A stretch of 64,000 nucleotides of DNA from Hordeum vulgare subsp. vulgare (GCF_904849725.1 NC_058520.1:401153993-401217992), one strand, 5' to 3'; counted from the first letter of the stretch, positions 45,581 to 58,456 are shown. The notes: generated from the sequence alone by a model not told the origin. A program made the numbers and translations.

Positions 45581-47236
45581 TAATGATGAGATGATGGATA
45601 TACTTCTCGCACCTCGTTCGTTACCCCAAGTGGAAGGTTGAGATGTAGTCAGCAGCAAGTTTTCCCTCACACGGAAACTGTAAGGTTATCGAACCACTAG
45701 TACTCCTAGGATCAAAAAGTAGGTGTCCGCTGCCCGTGTCTAGCAGAAGACATGGACCTGCACACATACAAATAACTTTGCTCCCAACGAGTACAAAGAG
45801 GTTGTCAATCTCTCCAGCCTTCTAGTTTGCAAAGGATCAAAACACAAGAGGGAAAAGTAATAGTGATTGCAACGAATAAGTAAATGGAAGCAGTAAATGA
45901 TGGAGGTGTAAACAATGATGGTGATATGGGCCGGAGTCACATGATGTTAACTACTGATATCTCTCTCCCAAAAGACAATAAACAGCTATGCTTGGGTAAA
46001 CAAATTACAGTTGGGCAATTGACAGAATTATGAATGCACCGCAATGCTAATTATGCTACTTGATAATTAGAGGTTCCATAGTAATGGGCAGTACGCCAAG
46101 ACAAGTAGACCGTTTATTCATCAGCATCTACTTACTAATCATCCACCTTGAGATATCTATCAGGAACATCTCACCAGTATTAAGTTGCGAGCCCCACCCA
46201 AAGTATAAACTCAAAGCAATGGACAACTGCATTAACAAACTATGCGTAAGGGAAACAATCCTTGCAACCATGGTCACATGCACCGTTGTTTTATCCCTGG
46301 TGGCAACAACACATCCCCTAGTCTCATGTTTATGTCACTCAAGCTAGACATCGAGGGGCATGAACCCACAATCATGCATAATGCTCCCTCTTGGAGTTAC
46401 AATCTACTACTCGGCGAAAGCAATAGATAACAACGGAGAACATGCATGAATCACTAAGGAACATAATATAAAAGGATAACCAAATATATAACTCATAACA
46501 ATCTGAACATAATCTCATAATCCATCGGATCCCAACAAACCGAGCATGACAATAGCAAGAGAATTACATAGATGCCTTGATCATGTAGGGCAGCTCACAA
46601 GGACTAATCATGGAAGCACAAGATTGGAGAGTAGACATCACATAGCTACTGGTCATGGACCCATGGTCCAAGGAGGACTACTCACGACACGTCGGGGAAG
46701 CGTCCATGGCGGTGGAGAAGCTCCCGGAGGTCAATCATCCCTCCGGCAGGGTGTCGGGAAGAGGTCTCCTGACGGTCCCGATCTTGGAAGCGCTGCGGCG
46801 GTGATACGATGGAAAAATTCGCGATTACGGATGTGATGGAAGGGTTTTCTAGCGGAGGAGTAAATATAGGCCAAAGGAGGGCACTGGAGAAGGTGGGACC
46901 CACCCAGGCAGCCTCCTGGCATGACCAAAGGGTAGGCCGCGCCCATAGGTCTCCTGGGCGGCCCCTGGCCCCCCTCTGGCCCATCTTCGGTGATTTGGAA
47001 GCTTCTACTACATTTATTTTTATATATTTTTCTCGGGATTTTTCGGGCTTCGGAAAATAGGGTAAACGCCCCTGCAAAATAGACATTAGCACAAAGAAAC
47101 TGGCACTAGGTGCACTGAGTTAGTAGGTTAGTACAAATATGTGTAAAATGATATAAAAGTGTAGCAAAACATATCACAATGTCACCCAAAAGATCATGAA
47201 ACAAGCAGAAACTATAGATACGTTTGGGACGTATCA
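45581..47236 (-). mobile_element. 3' LTR of element F
   Basis: On the - strand it runs from TGATACGTCCCAAACG at 47236 to CATCATTA at 45581. The LTR end CATTA is a decayed CATCA. Confidence 0.8.
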
Positions 47237-47250
47237 ACATCCCCAAGCTT
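47237..47250 (-). other. Polypurine tract of element F
   Basis: The - strand reads AAGCTTGGGGATGT directly before the 3' LTR. Confidence 0.75.
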
Positions 47251-50060
47251 AATTTTTGCTCGCCCTCGAGTGGATAAACGATAACACAATAATTTCTGTG
47301 ATGACATGCTAACACACATGTAAGAACTTCAAAGTAAAGCAAGTAAGATATGCAATTCAAGTCAAGATAATAACAAGCAAGAGTCTATATCTAGTATTGA
47401 AATTAGCAAAGTAAGAACATTAAGGTGCAAGAGCTCTCGCTGTCCGTGACTCGAATGTCTCCAAATGGTGTTTGCGTGCAAGAAGCGGGAGATGGGTTGA
47501 GATCATAAAATATATATTTTTAATTGAGAACTCAATCTACTAAACTTCACACTTAGTCTCCTTCGGAATCTTATTTTGACTCATCCCCATACCACTAGTC
47601 AGGCACAAGTCAAAATGATCCTCTCCCTTTCGAGTTTGAGCACTCATGCAATGGATGAGCGTAAGCAAGATATGTTGGCAATTAGGATGGCAAATAGAAT
47701 AATGATGGGGAAGGAATACAAAAAGGTGTGAAAGGCTCACATCAATGAGGACAACCATAGGCGAGAGAAAGCCAAATGATAGATATGATGTGAGGAGTAG
47801 GGATTGCCATGTAACGGATGCACATATGAGCTAAGGTAAGCTCTCCAATGGAACTAGTGGGGGTGCATCCAACTTGTTTGCTCATGAAGACCTGGAGCTC
47901 ATTTGAGGAGGCTTATCATTGGAATATGCAAACCAAGTTCTATAGTGTAAGGGTCCCCACATAGTTATGCATGAATGATAATCTCTATGTAGTACCAATA
48001 TAGCAATGGAGTACGAGTGTGGATCTTTCAAAATCAATAGTAGTGTTGCCCCTTATCTTTTTTTTTTCTCTTTTTTTGAATATTTTTTGGTTGCCTCTTT
48101 GGCTCTTTCTTTTTATCTCTCATTTTTCCTCTTTGGGATCTTTTGTTTTGTCCTCTTTGGGATCATTTCCTCACTTAAGGGCAACACTCTATGTTTTACA
48201 TGAATAAAAAGAAGATCATCACACTTTATAAGAAGTACTCAACATAAAGACAAGTGAAAACTATCTTGATGTATGCAAATGTATGCCTCTGCCAGTTTAG
48301 GAGGATATGCAATGATACTAGCGCATCATGTAGCAATAATTGGGGCAAGGCCCAACTATCATGCGACTCTACGATCAAGCAAAAGCATGTATGACATGAA
48401 GATCAAGTCATGAGATGGTGGATGTTGCATGGCAACGTATCTTGGAAAGGCTATGGAAATGCCTTAATAGGTAGGTATGGTGGTTGTTTTGAGGAAAGAT
48501 ATAATGAGGCTTATGTATGACATAGCGTATCATGTCATGGGTTTGGATGCACCGGCGGAGTTTTCACCAACTCTCAATGTGAGAAAGGGCAATGCACGGT
48601 ACCGAAGAGGCTAGCAAAATATGGATGGTGGAAGTGCCAACAATCGAATACTCACATTAGTCCGAAGAACTCATACATTTATTATCGATAACTCTCTATC
48701 TAGTTAGGAGGTTCACAAAGAGACAACTACCCTGAGGAGGAGTGTTTGGGGGTTTGGTTATCCTTGCGCATCCTCCACTCATGGTAACGTGAGGGTACTC
48801 TATATATTCCAACCCCTCCAGAGGTTAACGATCAATTTAGTAGCTAGAGTTCTCAACTAATTTTTAGTTTCTGAAAAACACATGGACTTCCCAAATTAGG
48901 ACACCTATCACTAATAGTCTTAAGCTCTTGGCACCAATAGTCCAAACATTACTCAAATGAATACCTCAAAACTATTGCAAGTTACAACTATACTTAAATA
49001 GCAACCTCAATTACCTACTCATGCAAGACACACAACTCAGTGCAACGAGCCAACTCTCTAAAAAAGATAAGCATGATAACTCAAGAGAGTTCCAAAAGTA
49101 ACCTAAATAAAAGCTCTTAAAAATACAAGCATGAAAACTAAGAGCTAGGCATGACAGTAGCTATGGAAAGATAAAGAACACACAAAAAAGATAAGCATGA
49201 AAACCTATGTTGTGTTCTAGAGTGGAATGGAGCGTGTTTCTCTCCCAAACAAGGTAGGCTAAGTTCCGACTTGTTATGAACATCAAGAAAAATTTAAAAA
49301 ATTTAAAAGTAAAGGGCGGGACGCTCCAAGCATAGCACATAACATATGAAGTGATAAGAATATAGCATGTAGTTGGACGAACTGGTGATTGTTGATAGAG
49401 AAGGGGATGCACGGGGGGGGGTGCATCCCCAAGCTTAGACGCTTGAGTATCCTTGAATATTTCTTGGGGTGCATGGGGGCATCCCCAAGCTTGAGCGCTT
49501 GACACTCCTGTATCTTCTTTCATCATCTCCCATCGCATAATTGAAAACTCCCTTCATACGAAACTCATCATAAGCTTATTAGAGTGGTTAATACCCTTAA
49601 TAAAACAATTCATTTCCTGCTGGAATTAAAGATTTTCATGAATAGCTAATATTTCTCATGATTGCCAAAAGGTTTTTTCAAATAAAAAGTAAGCTTAGGA
49701 TTTGCAAAATGATGAAAACACAAAACATGGCAGAATCTGTGAAAAACAGAACAACAGGTAGGAAATAATTTATTTAGGGCACTTCTGTAATTCAAATCAA
49801 AAAACTCAGAACAGATGTGAGAAATGCAATTATATAGATCATGTTGTCAAAAACATATAGATCAAAAATTCAGATCTGGTGAGTTTTGGCAAATTTTTCC
49901 GTCAGGCAGACATAATCTGTTTCTGGACAACATGTCACAACTTTTGAACTTTTTTGCAATCGGAGGCTATGACTTGGCACAAAGCTTAAAAATAAAGATA
50001 CAATGATGTTGCTATAGTAGTGACAAGCATCAAGACCACTAAAACTGAAAGTAGAAACAA
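47251..50060 (-). other. Non-coding 3' region of element F
   Basis: About 2.8 kb without a supported gene. Motifs GCATCCCCAAGCTT (+ strand) occur at 49423 and 49479, 56 bp apart, as in B, C and D. A T-rich stretch lies at 48058-48160. Confidence 0.6.
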
Positions 50061-50061
50061 A

Positions 50062-50077
50062 TTGGGTTGCCTCCCAA
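50062..50077 (-). other. Conserved hairpin of element F
   Basis: On the - strand TTGGG-AGGCAA-CCCAA is identical to that of element B. It lies about 55 bases past the natural end of the gag/protease frame. Confidence 0.65.
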
Positions 50078-50228
50078 CAAGTGCTTTCTTTTATGCCTTT
50101 GAGCTAGGCATAGTGCAAGAAGATCAAGTGTTATCAACTCCAAAAGAATAACTTGCCCGAGTAATGGACTCATAGGGTAACTTAATCTTCTGTCGAGGGA
50201 AGTGTTCCATTCCCTATATAAGGGGGAA

Positions 50229-51047
50229 TTAGAATTTAATGATCCCCTCTTTCATGTCAATGATAGCACCAACGGTGCGGAGAAAAGGGCGTCCCAAAAT
50301 AATTGGACATGAAGGATCACATTCAATGTCCATAATAAGAAAATCAACATGAACATAATTAGCATTGACAATAATAAGCACATAATCAATTCTCCCTAAA
50401 GGTTTCTTTATGAAAGAATCAACAAGACGAACACCAAAAGAACATGGATCATAAGGTTTCCAATCAAGCATATCATACATTCTTTTGGGCATAACGGAGG
50501 AACTAGCTCCAACATCGCACAAAGCAAAGCAAGAGATATTATTCAATTTAATCTTGACAATAGGATCCCAACCATATTCAAGTTTTCTAGAAATAGAAGT
50601 CTCTAGCTTGAGCTTCTCCTCCCTAGCTTTTATAAGAGCATTGGTAATATGCTCGGTGAAGGCAATATTGAGTATACTAGTGTGGGGGTCTTTAGCCGTT
50701 CTTTGCAAAAAGGTGATAACTTCAGAGAGACTACAATTGTCAAAATCAATATCATTGCTATTAAGTAAAATTGTAGTGTCATCCTCTATGTTTGATTTTC
50801 TCTCTATTATAAGAGTTTGGACGTCTTCCCAAGTTTTGGGACGTTTAGGAGCAAGTTCAAACCAAAGATCCTGTGGCTTCCCGGTGCAACCATGCCAAGG
50901 GCATAATTCTCCATAATGACTAATATAGTCACAAGGTTTACTTGTAAAAAGACCCTTAGTGGTAACTGAAGCAATATAAGAGAAGGTATAATCATTGTTG
51001 TTGTGACTAGTGAAGTCACCAAACATGGTGTTCTCAGTGGAACCCAT
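50229..51047 (-). CDS. Gag/protease-like ORF of element F
   Basis: An ATG at 51047 (MGSTENTMFGDF) opens a frame of about 270 codons; the open frame extends eight codons further upstream without an ATG. A linker with a Cys/His pair (CPWHGC) precedes a helical middle part. An Athila-type aspartic protease domain follows: FALCDVGASSSVMPKRM (Asp-Val-Gly instead of Asp-Leu-Gly), KKPLGRIDYVLII and CPIILGRPFLRTVGAIIDMKEG. The frame ends in TAA. Compared with element B the natural C-terminus continues about 30 codons beyond, so two late stops have shortened it slightly. The enzyme would process Gag in particles made with a helper's proteins. Confidence 0.75.
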   Translation of the reverse strand: MGSTENTMFGDFTSHNNNDYTFSYIASVTTKGLFTSKPCDYISHYGELCPWHGCTGKPQDLWFELAPKRPKTWEDVQTLIIERKSNIEDDTTILLNSNDIDFDNCSLSEVITFLQRTAKDPHTSILNIAFTEHITNALIKAREEKLKLETSISRKLEYGWDPIVKIKLNNISCFALCDVGASSSVMPKRMYDMLDWKPYDPCSFGVRLVDSFIKKPLGRIDYVLIIVNANYVHVDFLIMDIECDPSCPIILGRPFLRTVGAIIDMKEGIIKF

Positions 51048-51200
51048 AGCAAGAGCGACAAGCAAGAACAAAGCAACTAATTTTTTTGTGGTTTTTGGTA
51101 TAAGGCTTTAAAGCAGAACTAGAAAGCAAACTAGCAACTAAAAAGCAAAGGTAAAGGATAGCGCGCAACTCCCCTAACTTGAAGACTGGAATCCCCGACA

Positions 51201-51217
51201 ATGGCGCCAGAAAACTT
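51201..51217 (-). other. Primer binding site of element F
   Basis: The - strand reads TGGCGCCATTGTCGGGG, close to the TGGCGCCGTTGCCGGGG type, a few bases inside the 5' LTR. Confidence 0.75.
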
Positions 51218-51221
51218 TGCT

Positions 51222-52876
51222 TGATGACGAGATGATGTATATACTTCTCGCACCTCGTTGGTTACCCCAAGGGGAAGGTTGAGATTTAGCAAGCATCAAG
51301 TTTTCCCTCACACGAAAACTGTAAGGTTATCGAACCAGTAGGACTCCTAGGATCAAAAAGTAGGTCTTCGATGCCCCTGTCTAGCAGAAGACGTGGACCT
51401 GCACACATACAAATAACTTTGCTCCCAACGAGTACACAGAGGTTGTCAATCTCTCCGGCCTTGTAGTTTGCAAAGGATCAAAACACAAGCGGGAAAAGTA
51501 ATAGTGATTGCAATGGAAAAGTAAATGAAAGAAGTAAATGATGGAGGTGTAAACAATGATGGTGATATGGACCAGAGTGACATGATGTTCACTAGTGATG
51601 TCTCTCTCCCAAAATACGATAAACAACTATGCTTGGGTAAACAAATTACAGTTCGGCAATTGACAGAATTATGAACGCACCGCAATGCTCATTATGCTAC
51701 TGGATAGTTAGAGGTTCCATAGTAATGGGCAGTACGCCAAGACAAGTAGAGCGGTTATTCATCACCATCTACTTACTAATCATCCACCTTGAGATATCTA
51801 TCTAGAACATCTCGTAGGTATTAAGTTGCGAGCCCCACCCAAAGTGTAAACTCAAAGCAACGAACAACTGCATTAACGAACTATGCGTAAGGTAAACAAT
51901 CCTTGCAACCGTGGTCACAAGCACCATTGTTTTATCCCTAGTGGCAACAACACATCCCCTAGTCTCATGTTTATGTCACTCAAGCTTGACATCGAGGGGC
52001 ATGAACCCACAATCATGCATAACGCTCCCTCTTGGAGTTACAATCTACTACTCGGCCAAAGCAATAAATAGCAACGGAGAACATGCATGAAACACTAAGG
52101 AATATAATATAAAAATATAATCAAATATATAACTCATAACAGTCTGAACATACTCTCATAATCCATCAGATCCCAACAAAGCGAGCATAGAAATATCAAG
52201 AGAACTACATAGATGCCTTGATCATGTAGGGCAACTCACAAGGACTAATCATGGAAGCACAAGACTGGAGAGAAGACATCACATAGCTAGTGGTCATGGA
52301 CCCATGGTCCAAGGAGGACTACTCACGGCACCTCCGAGAATAGTCCATGGCGGTGGAGAAGCTCCCGGAGGTCAATCCTCCCTCTGGTAGGCTGTCGGGA
52401 AGAGGTCTCCTCACGCTCCCAATCTCAGAAGCGCTGCGGCGGCAGAACGATGGAGAAATTCGCGATTTCGAATGTGATGGAAGGGTTTTCTCGCAGAGGA
52501 GTAAATATAGGCCAAAGGAGGGCACGGGAGGAGGTGGGACCCACCCAGGCGGCCTCTTGGCGCAGCCAGGGTTTAGGCCTCGCCCACAGGTCGCCTGGGT
52601 GGCCCCTGGCCCCCTCTGGCCCATCTTCGGTGATCTGGAAGCTTCCGGTACGCTGAGTTTTATATATTTTTCTCGGGATTTTTCGGGCTTCGGAAAATTG
52701 GGTAAAAGCCCGTGCAAAATAGACATCAGCACACATAAACTAGCACTGTGTGCACTGAGTTAGTAGGTTAGTCCAAATATGTATAAAATGATATAAAAGT
52801 GTAGCAAAACATATAACAATGTCACCCAAAAGACCATGGAACAAGCAAAAATTATAGATACGTTTGGGACGTATCA
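51222..52876 (-). mobile_element. 5' LTR of element F
   Basis: Its + strand edges are TGATGACGAG at 51222 and GGGACGTATCA ending at 52876. It is followed by the target duplication GCCGT and integrase sequence of E. Confidence 0.8.
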
Positions 52877-52881
52877 GCCGT

Positions 52882-53079
52882 CAACCAATAGAACCCATGT
52901 CGAAAAGCTTTTGACACCAAGGATCGTGACCCGGCGTGATGCCGAGAGTCACCAACATGTATCTCATTGAGAATATCTCGTCCTTCCTCGAAGGAAACAC
53001 ATCGTTGGAAGACCCCGCAGGTGCTCCGTTTGTGTAACTCGCCCTTATGAATTACCATAGACTTGCACCACCATATTAG
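52882..53079 (-). pseudogene. Integrase zinc-binding part of element E, right of insertion F
   Basis: The - strand carries CVSFEEGRDILNEIHVGD, HHAGSRSLVSKAFRHGFYW, the two His of the HHCC module. Across F the missing two Cys lie at 45520-45560. Removing F and one target copy would bring the parts into register. A few substitutions are present but the segment is open. Confidence 0.75.
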
Positions 53080-53856
53080 CTATCGAGCGGATATTTCATC
53101 AGTCGGCAACTCGCCTCGGGCCAGATAAGCCATATGAGGAATCGTCCAGTTAAGAATCGCTCGGGGAGCCGCCATCAGTTGCAACTCCGGATCAGGAACT
53201 ACTATGTCCTCTTCAGATAGCAACTTCATAGAAGAGTTATGCAAGACATCCAAGAACACATTGGGGGGGACAGGCTTGTGTTGAGATCCGAGTCGTGATA
53301 AAGCATCAGCCGCCTCATTGTGTCGACGATCAATATGATCAACCTGGTAGCCATGAAAATGACCCGCCACATCGGTTACTTTACACCTATAAGCCGCCAT
53401 CAGCTGATCCTTGGAGTCCCAAGTTCCAGAGACTTGTTGAGCCACTAAGTCTGAGTCGCCCAATCATATAACCCAGCTAAGGTTCATCTTCTTAGCTATT
53501 CTGAGCCCGTGGAACATGGCCTCATACTCAGCTGCATTGTTGGTGCAAGGAAACATGAGACACAAAACATAGAAAAATTTGTCACCTCGTGGGGAAGATA
53601 ACACCACGCCAGATCCTGAGCCTTCCAACTCCCTAAAACCATCGAAGTGAATAGTCCAGTATGTGTTATCAGGCCTATCTTCTGGAATGTGCAACTCGGT
53701 CCAACCGTTGATGAAATCAACCAAAGCTTGAGACTTGATGGCCGTGTGAGACATATATTTCACATGGTGAGGACCAAGCTCGATTGCCCACTTAGCAATC
53801 CGCCCAGTAGCTTCGCGGTTCTGTATAATGTCCCCAATTGGCGCCGAAGTGACCAC
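53080..53856 (-). pseudogene. Second RNase H domain of element E
   Basis: Downstream of the reverse transcriptase and its own RNase H lies a second RNase H of the cellular type. Its catalytic positions are FDG (first Asp), NNAAEYEA (Glu), GDSDLV (Asp) and NEAADALS (Asp). One TGA at about 53464-53466, where a Cys codon is expected, interrupts an otherwise open frame. A double RNase H is known from the Tat lineage, where the first domain is thought to have become a connection-like domain. The N-terminal part links to the reverse transcriptase region. Confidence 0.75.
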
Positions 53857-53871
53857 ATTGATTGGGTGCTC

Positions 53872-54896
53872 CTAGAAGTAATGCTTCAGCTTCCAGCTTG
53901 CCATAAAAATCCCAAAGACCAGCTTCTGCCAATGAGGGCATCGTTGCTTAGACAAAGTCAATACCTCACTAACAAAATACACTAGTCGCTGAACCGAACA
54001 TTCTTTGCCTTCTTCCTTGCGCTCAACAACCACCACCGCACTTACTGCTTTACAGTTAGTAGTAATGTAAAGGAGCATCGGTTCCTTATTAGTCGGGGCG
54101 ACTAACGCAGGTGGATTAGCAAGTTGTTTCTGGAGGGCTTCAAAAGCTTCGTTAGCTGCATCAGCCCAAACAAAATGATCTGTTTTCTTGGGCAACTAAT
54201 AAAGGGGGATGGCTTTCTCATCGACGCAACTTATGAAATGTCTCAACACCGCAATTCAATCCGCCATGCGCTGGACCTGGGTGATGTTGGCCGGTTTACC
54301 AAGCAATGTTATCGCCTTGATTTTATCCGGGTTAGCTTTGATGCCTCGCTCTGACACGAGGAAACCCAACAACTTGCGTGCAGGAACCCCAATAATACAT
54401 TTTGTCGGGTTAAGCTTCATCTTGTACACTCGAAGGTTGTCAAACGTCTCCCTGAGATCGCCTAAAATTGTCTCCTTCTTGTGTGCTTTCACCACGATAT
54501 CATCAGCGTAAGCATGAATATTACGCCCAATATGACTGTGCAAATAGTTCTGAATACAACGTTGATAAGTTTCCACCGCACTCTTAATCCCAATGTGCAT
54601 AGTGACATAGCAGAAAGCGCCAAAGGGAGTTATGAAAGCCATCTTCTCCTAATCCTCCTAGGCCATCTTGATCTGGTGGTAACTAGAGTACGCATCCAGA
54701 AAGCAAAAAAGCTCACAACCCACCGTAGAATCAATGATTTGATTGATACGGGGAGGGCAAAGGGATCCTTCGGGCAAGCTTTGTTGAGATCTGTATAATC
54801 AATGCACATACGAAAAGTTTCGTTCTTCTTGAGAACTATGACCGGGTTAGCCAACCACTCAGGATGAAAAACTTCGATGATGAACCCGGCGGCCAA
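53872..54896 (-). pseudogene. Reverse transcriptase and first RNase H of element E
   Basis: The - strand shows AAGFIIEVFHPEWLANPV, RMCIDYTDLNKACPKDPF, a frameshift (one C lost in a C run near 54748), two amber codons near 54650-54660, ITPFGAFCYVTM, HAYADDIVVK (catalytic Asp pair) and GFLVSERGIKANPDKIKAI. RT-connection/RNase H sequence follows (FVWADAANEAFEALQKQL) at 53872-54195, after a short gap. The order and motifs are those of Tat elements. It would copy RNA into DNA, but this copy is broken several times. Confidence 0.8.
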
Positions 54897-55320
54897 GAGT
54901 CGGGCGACTTCTTCCGTAGTTGCTTTACGTCTCTCCTCGTTAAAAGGACAGAGGTAGTGTCGAACAGCTTCTTCTTGGGATCCACATTGAGATGGTGCAT
55001 AGTGAGTTCTCTTGGTACTCCTGGCATGTCAGAAGGCTTCCATGCAAAGATGTCCCGATTCTCTGGGATGAATCCGATGAGCGCGCTTTCCTATTTTGGA
55101 TCCAGGCTTGTCCCAATAGTGAACTGCTTAGAAGAGTCACCTGGGGTGAAATCAACTTGTTCGGTGTCATATGTCAGCTTGAACTTGAGGGCGGCTCAGA
55201 ATCAACGGTTGGTTTTTTGAGCAGGCTCATTTCGGCTGGGTCCACATTGGCCTTGTGGAAGTTCAACTCTTCAGCGGCGCACGCCGACTCGGTGTATGCG
55301 GCGTCTCCTTCTTCGCATTC

Positions 55321-55760
55321 CTATGCTATCTTTCGGTCCCCATTGACTGTGATGGTACCTTTAAGACTGGGCATTTTGAGCTTGAGGTACACATAGCAAG
55401 GCCGAGCCATGAAGCGTGCGTAAGCCGGCCACCCGAACAGAGCGTGGTAAGGACTCTTGATTTTGACCACCTCAAACATCAGAGCCTCGCTCCTGTAATT
55501 GGATTCATCGCCAAAAGCCACATTCAACTTGATCCACCCAACTGGATACGCCGACTTGCCTAGGACAATGCCGTGAAAGACCGTAGTCGAATGCATCAAA
55601 TAGTTCTAAGAAAACTTCATCTGCTGGAAGGTATCGTAGTACAAGATGTTGATGCTGCTACCTCCATCCATGAGGACCTTAGAGAGGGTGTATCCCCCAA
55701 CCTGTGGTGCCACCACCAATGCTAAGTCGCCAGGATTATCATCCTGGGGCGGGTGATCAG
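55321..55760 (-). pseudogene. Protease of element E
   Basis: The active site lies at about 55619-55673 on the - strand as DGGSSINILYYDTF (Asp-Gly-Gly, the Tat-type centre). ALMFEVVKIKSPYHALFG and ARFMARPCYVYLKLKMP follow. The parts lie in frames interrupted by a stop around 55600. The stretch 54900-55320 links protease to reverse transcriptase and holds no other domain. Confidence 0.7.
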
Positions 55761-55979
55761 CTCTACTCCACGTGATGGGCTATTTAGACGAATTGAGATA
55801 TCTCAGAACTGCCAGCTCAGCCATGTTGATTGCCCTCTGTTTGATTTTCTTGTCCCTTTTACACGTGTTAGTGGTGAAAACATGGTACTGACCATTGTTT
55901 AGCTGCTTAGAGTTGCTGTGAAAACCACCCTGGTTATTTTGCTGCTGAAACCCGCCTTGGTTGTTTTGCTACTGAAAAC

Positions 55980-58108
55980 CGCCCTGGTTGTTGTACTCTG
56001 ATTACCCGGGCCAAACTACTGTCCGCCGTTATTATTGGATCCGCCTTGCCCGTGAGGGACGAAACTAGGGAATCCGACGAATGAGCCCCCTTGGGATCCG
56101 CGAGGACCAAACTGACCCGGATGTCCATCACTATTTGCCCCTTGGTGATCACTAGATGCTTGAAGACGAAATTCATGCATCACGAAGCAGTTTTCCCAAG
56201 AGTGGTTAGATGGGCCATCCAGGGTACTGTGCGTAGGACAAGGTCCCTTGAGCATCTCCTCGTAGTTACGTGGTTTTTTCCCACTAAAGCCCCGATTTTG
56301 ACCAGTATTCTGACACTGGTTTTTCAGCCCGGTGCTGGTATTGGCAACAAAATCAGACGCGTCGTCTTGCTGCCTTCTCTTTCCTTGACCTCCCTCATTG
56401 CCATTACGATCTTGAGATTGGAGGTGAATCTTGGTCCCATCTCCTTTCTTGATTTCACTGGCCTTATCATCATCGGAGCCGGCATCCTTCGTGCCGTCTG
56501 ACTCGGCATACCTCGTGAAGGTGTACATCAACTTGCCCATATCCCGCACCTTCCACTTAAGACGACCGAGCTTCAATACTAGAGGTTGAAAGTGACAGTT
56601 CTTTTCCAAGATCAGCATGGCCTAAGCCGCCGTGATGCCATCTGAGGAGTTTATAATCTCCGCAACCCACCGCGTCCAATGGTGGGCCGACTCATCCATC
56701 CGCTGAACGCAATGTTGTAGATCTACAATCGTCATTGGGCGTTTGCAAGTTCCACGGAAGTTCTTAATGAATCACTCATTCAATTCCGCTGAGGTGTTGA
56801 TGGAGTTGGGTGGTATTTTTTTCAGCCACGTCCATGTGCGAGCTGGCCCTTCCAACTTGGTCATATTGCATCAGTCGCATCAAGCATATCCATAGCAAGA
56901 TCATAACTCTCAATCCAAGGACCTGGCTCAAGATCGGGTGTGTAATTGGGCACCTTGCGAGGGCCTTTGAAATCTCTGGGCATGCGCTCGTTGCGAAGAG
57001 CAAATGACAAGCAGGGGATGCCCATGTTCCTTCCTCCCAACTCACTGTATGGAGGTGCCGACTGGACGTAAGTTGGAACCACCTGACCCGCCATCCTCGC
57101 CGCCATCGCCTCTCCCTGTCGGGTGACTCGAGCCGCATTTACAAGCGCCTGGGCATTCGACATTGGCAGTTCGGGTGGGTTGGCTTGACGCTGCTACCGT
57201 CGACCGCTGCTGGAAACCGCCGGGGGATCGTCATGGAGGCTCCTGGTTTGACTAGCATGAGGTGTGGAGTGCAGCCGATCACGACTGTAAGAAACTTGCG
57301 CGTGCTGAACCACCGCCGTCTTCAGCATCTCGATGGCATTCCTTGCTTCCACCTCAAGTAGGGTCTTTCCATGAATAGGGAGAGACTCCAAGTGGCGGGT
57401 AGCAGCCACCACGTTGTCTACGGGGTTGGAGAAGTGGCCCTGTGGTCTTTGTAATCGCTGGGCCGACGGCTGGATCTGTAGAGGCTAAGCCGGCTGCTGA
57501 ACCAGCTCAACGTGTTGATTAGTGTGACGAGGCGGGTTATGCTCCGCACCAGGCGTGTGTCGGTTGTCAAATAAATGAGTGGGGTTAAGGTTGGTCGGAA
57601 TACGACTCTGATGCCTCTTATGGTGCACCGCATCGGAGGTGACTCGCCGACGCTCGAGCCACCATGCCTCAGCCTTCAAGCGTTCCACCTCTTCGTTAAT
57701 TTAGACCTGCTGATCCGCCATTCGGGTGTTCTCAGCGTCAACCTCACGCTGTATCTTGGCCATCTCCTGACGCAGTTTTGCTAGCTCGGCATTGATTTCC
57801 TCCTGATTGTCAGCCGTCACGGCGAATACCACGAGTTTTGACATCTCGACCATCAGATCCGTCATGGCTTGGGCCGACGTTTCTCCAAACCCGCTGGCTC
57901 CATTGGCGGTCGATTCATCTGGCTGATTCTGAGTCGTCGCTGCTCCCTCCATGTAGATGGCGACTTGGCGAGGCGGTTCTTGCGGACCATCAGAAATCGC
58001 CGCCTCAGGAAAGCCCCCAAGGCTTCCCTCATAGAGGGGGCAGATCAAATCTCTGTCCCCCATGGATGACTCACCGTCTGAGTTGATAGGGGTGTCTCCC
58101 TCAGTCAT
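55980..58108 (-). pseudogene. gag of element E
   Basis: An ATG at 58108 starts an acidic N-terminal region ending in a helix (AELAKLRQEMAKIQREVDAE). A low-complexity middle (57190-57690) follows. The capsid motif is KVPNYTPDLEPGPWIESYDLAMDMLD (about 56861-57000, quoted in part). The C-terminal part is rich in Gln/Asn/Gly with PCPTHSTLDGPSNHSWENC (56180-56260), a Cys/His block typical of this family. Several stops and frameshifts break it. Gag would form the particle; no intact product is possible. Confidence 0.7.
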
Positions 58109-58436
58109 TGGCTCATCTGGGAGGCTGACCCCGTGTGTAAAGCCATAAAAGGCGAGACACTGCCTGATTTGACGCTTGGCTGGTTGGGTGAACAGAGCCG
58201 GCTCGATGATGTTGGTGTAGATGTCCGGCTCGGGAACGGCGCTCCGATCTTGCTGATGAAGACGTGAATCTTGCCAAAGGGGGCCTAGTAACCAGATTCG
58301 ATTGAATAGGCCTCGAGACCCCAGCTCGAATTATCGATGTAGCACTTTCCACAACGGCTCTTAGTCATGAGACCAACCGCGTAGCTGTCGAACCATGGAA
58401 GGGATCCCTTTGAGAACTCAACTCCACCATGCGCTA
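58109..58436 (-). other. Leader of element E
   Basis: About 330 bases between the primer site and the gag ATG, with no supported gene. Confidence 0.5.
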
Positions 58437-58455
58437 GCCCCACGATGGGCGCCAA
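58437..58455 (-). other. Primer binding site of element E
   Basis: The - strand reads TTGGCGCCCATCGTGGGGC, a TGGCGCC-type site as in RIRE2/Tat-like grass elements, next to the LTR end. Confidence 0.7.
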
Positions 58456-58456
58456 C

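Larger units (their letters stand above)
45581..52876 (-). mobile_element. Element F: non-autonomous Athila-lineage element, complete
   Basis: Two full LTRs (45581-47236, 1656 bp; 51222-52876, 1655 bp) flank a 4-kb interior with a gag/protease ORF, the conserved hairpin, paired polypurine-like motifs and a polypurine tract. The target duplications GCCAT (45576-45580) and GCCGT (52877-52881) differ by one base. No reverse transcriptase or integrase is present. The LTRs differ visibly at many positions, so insertion is not recent. Confidence 0.85.
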
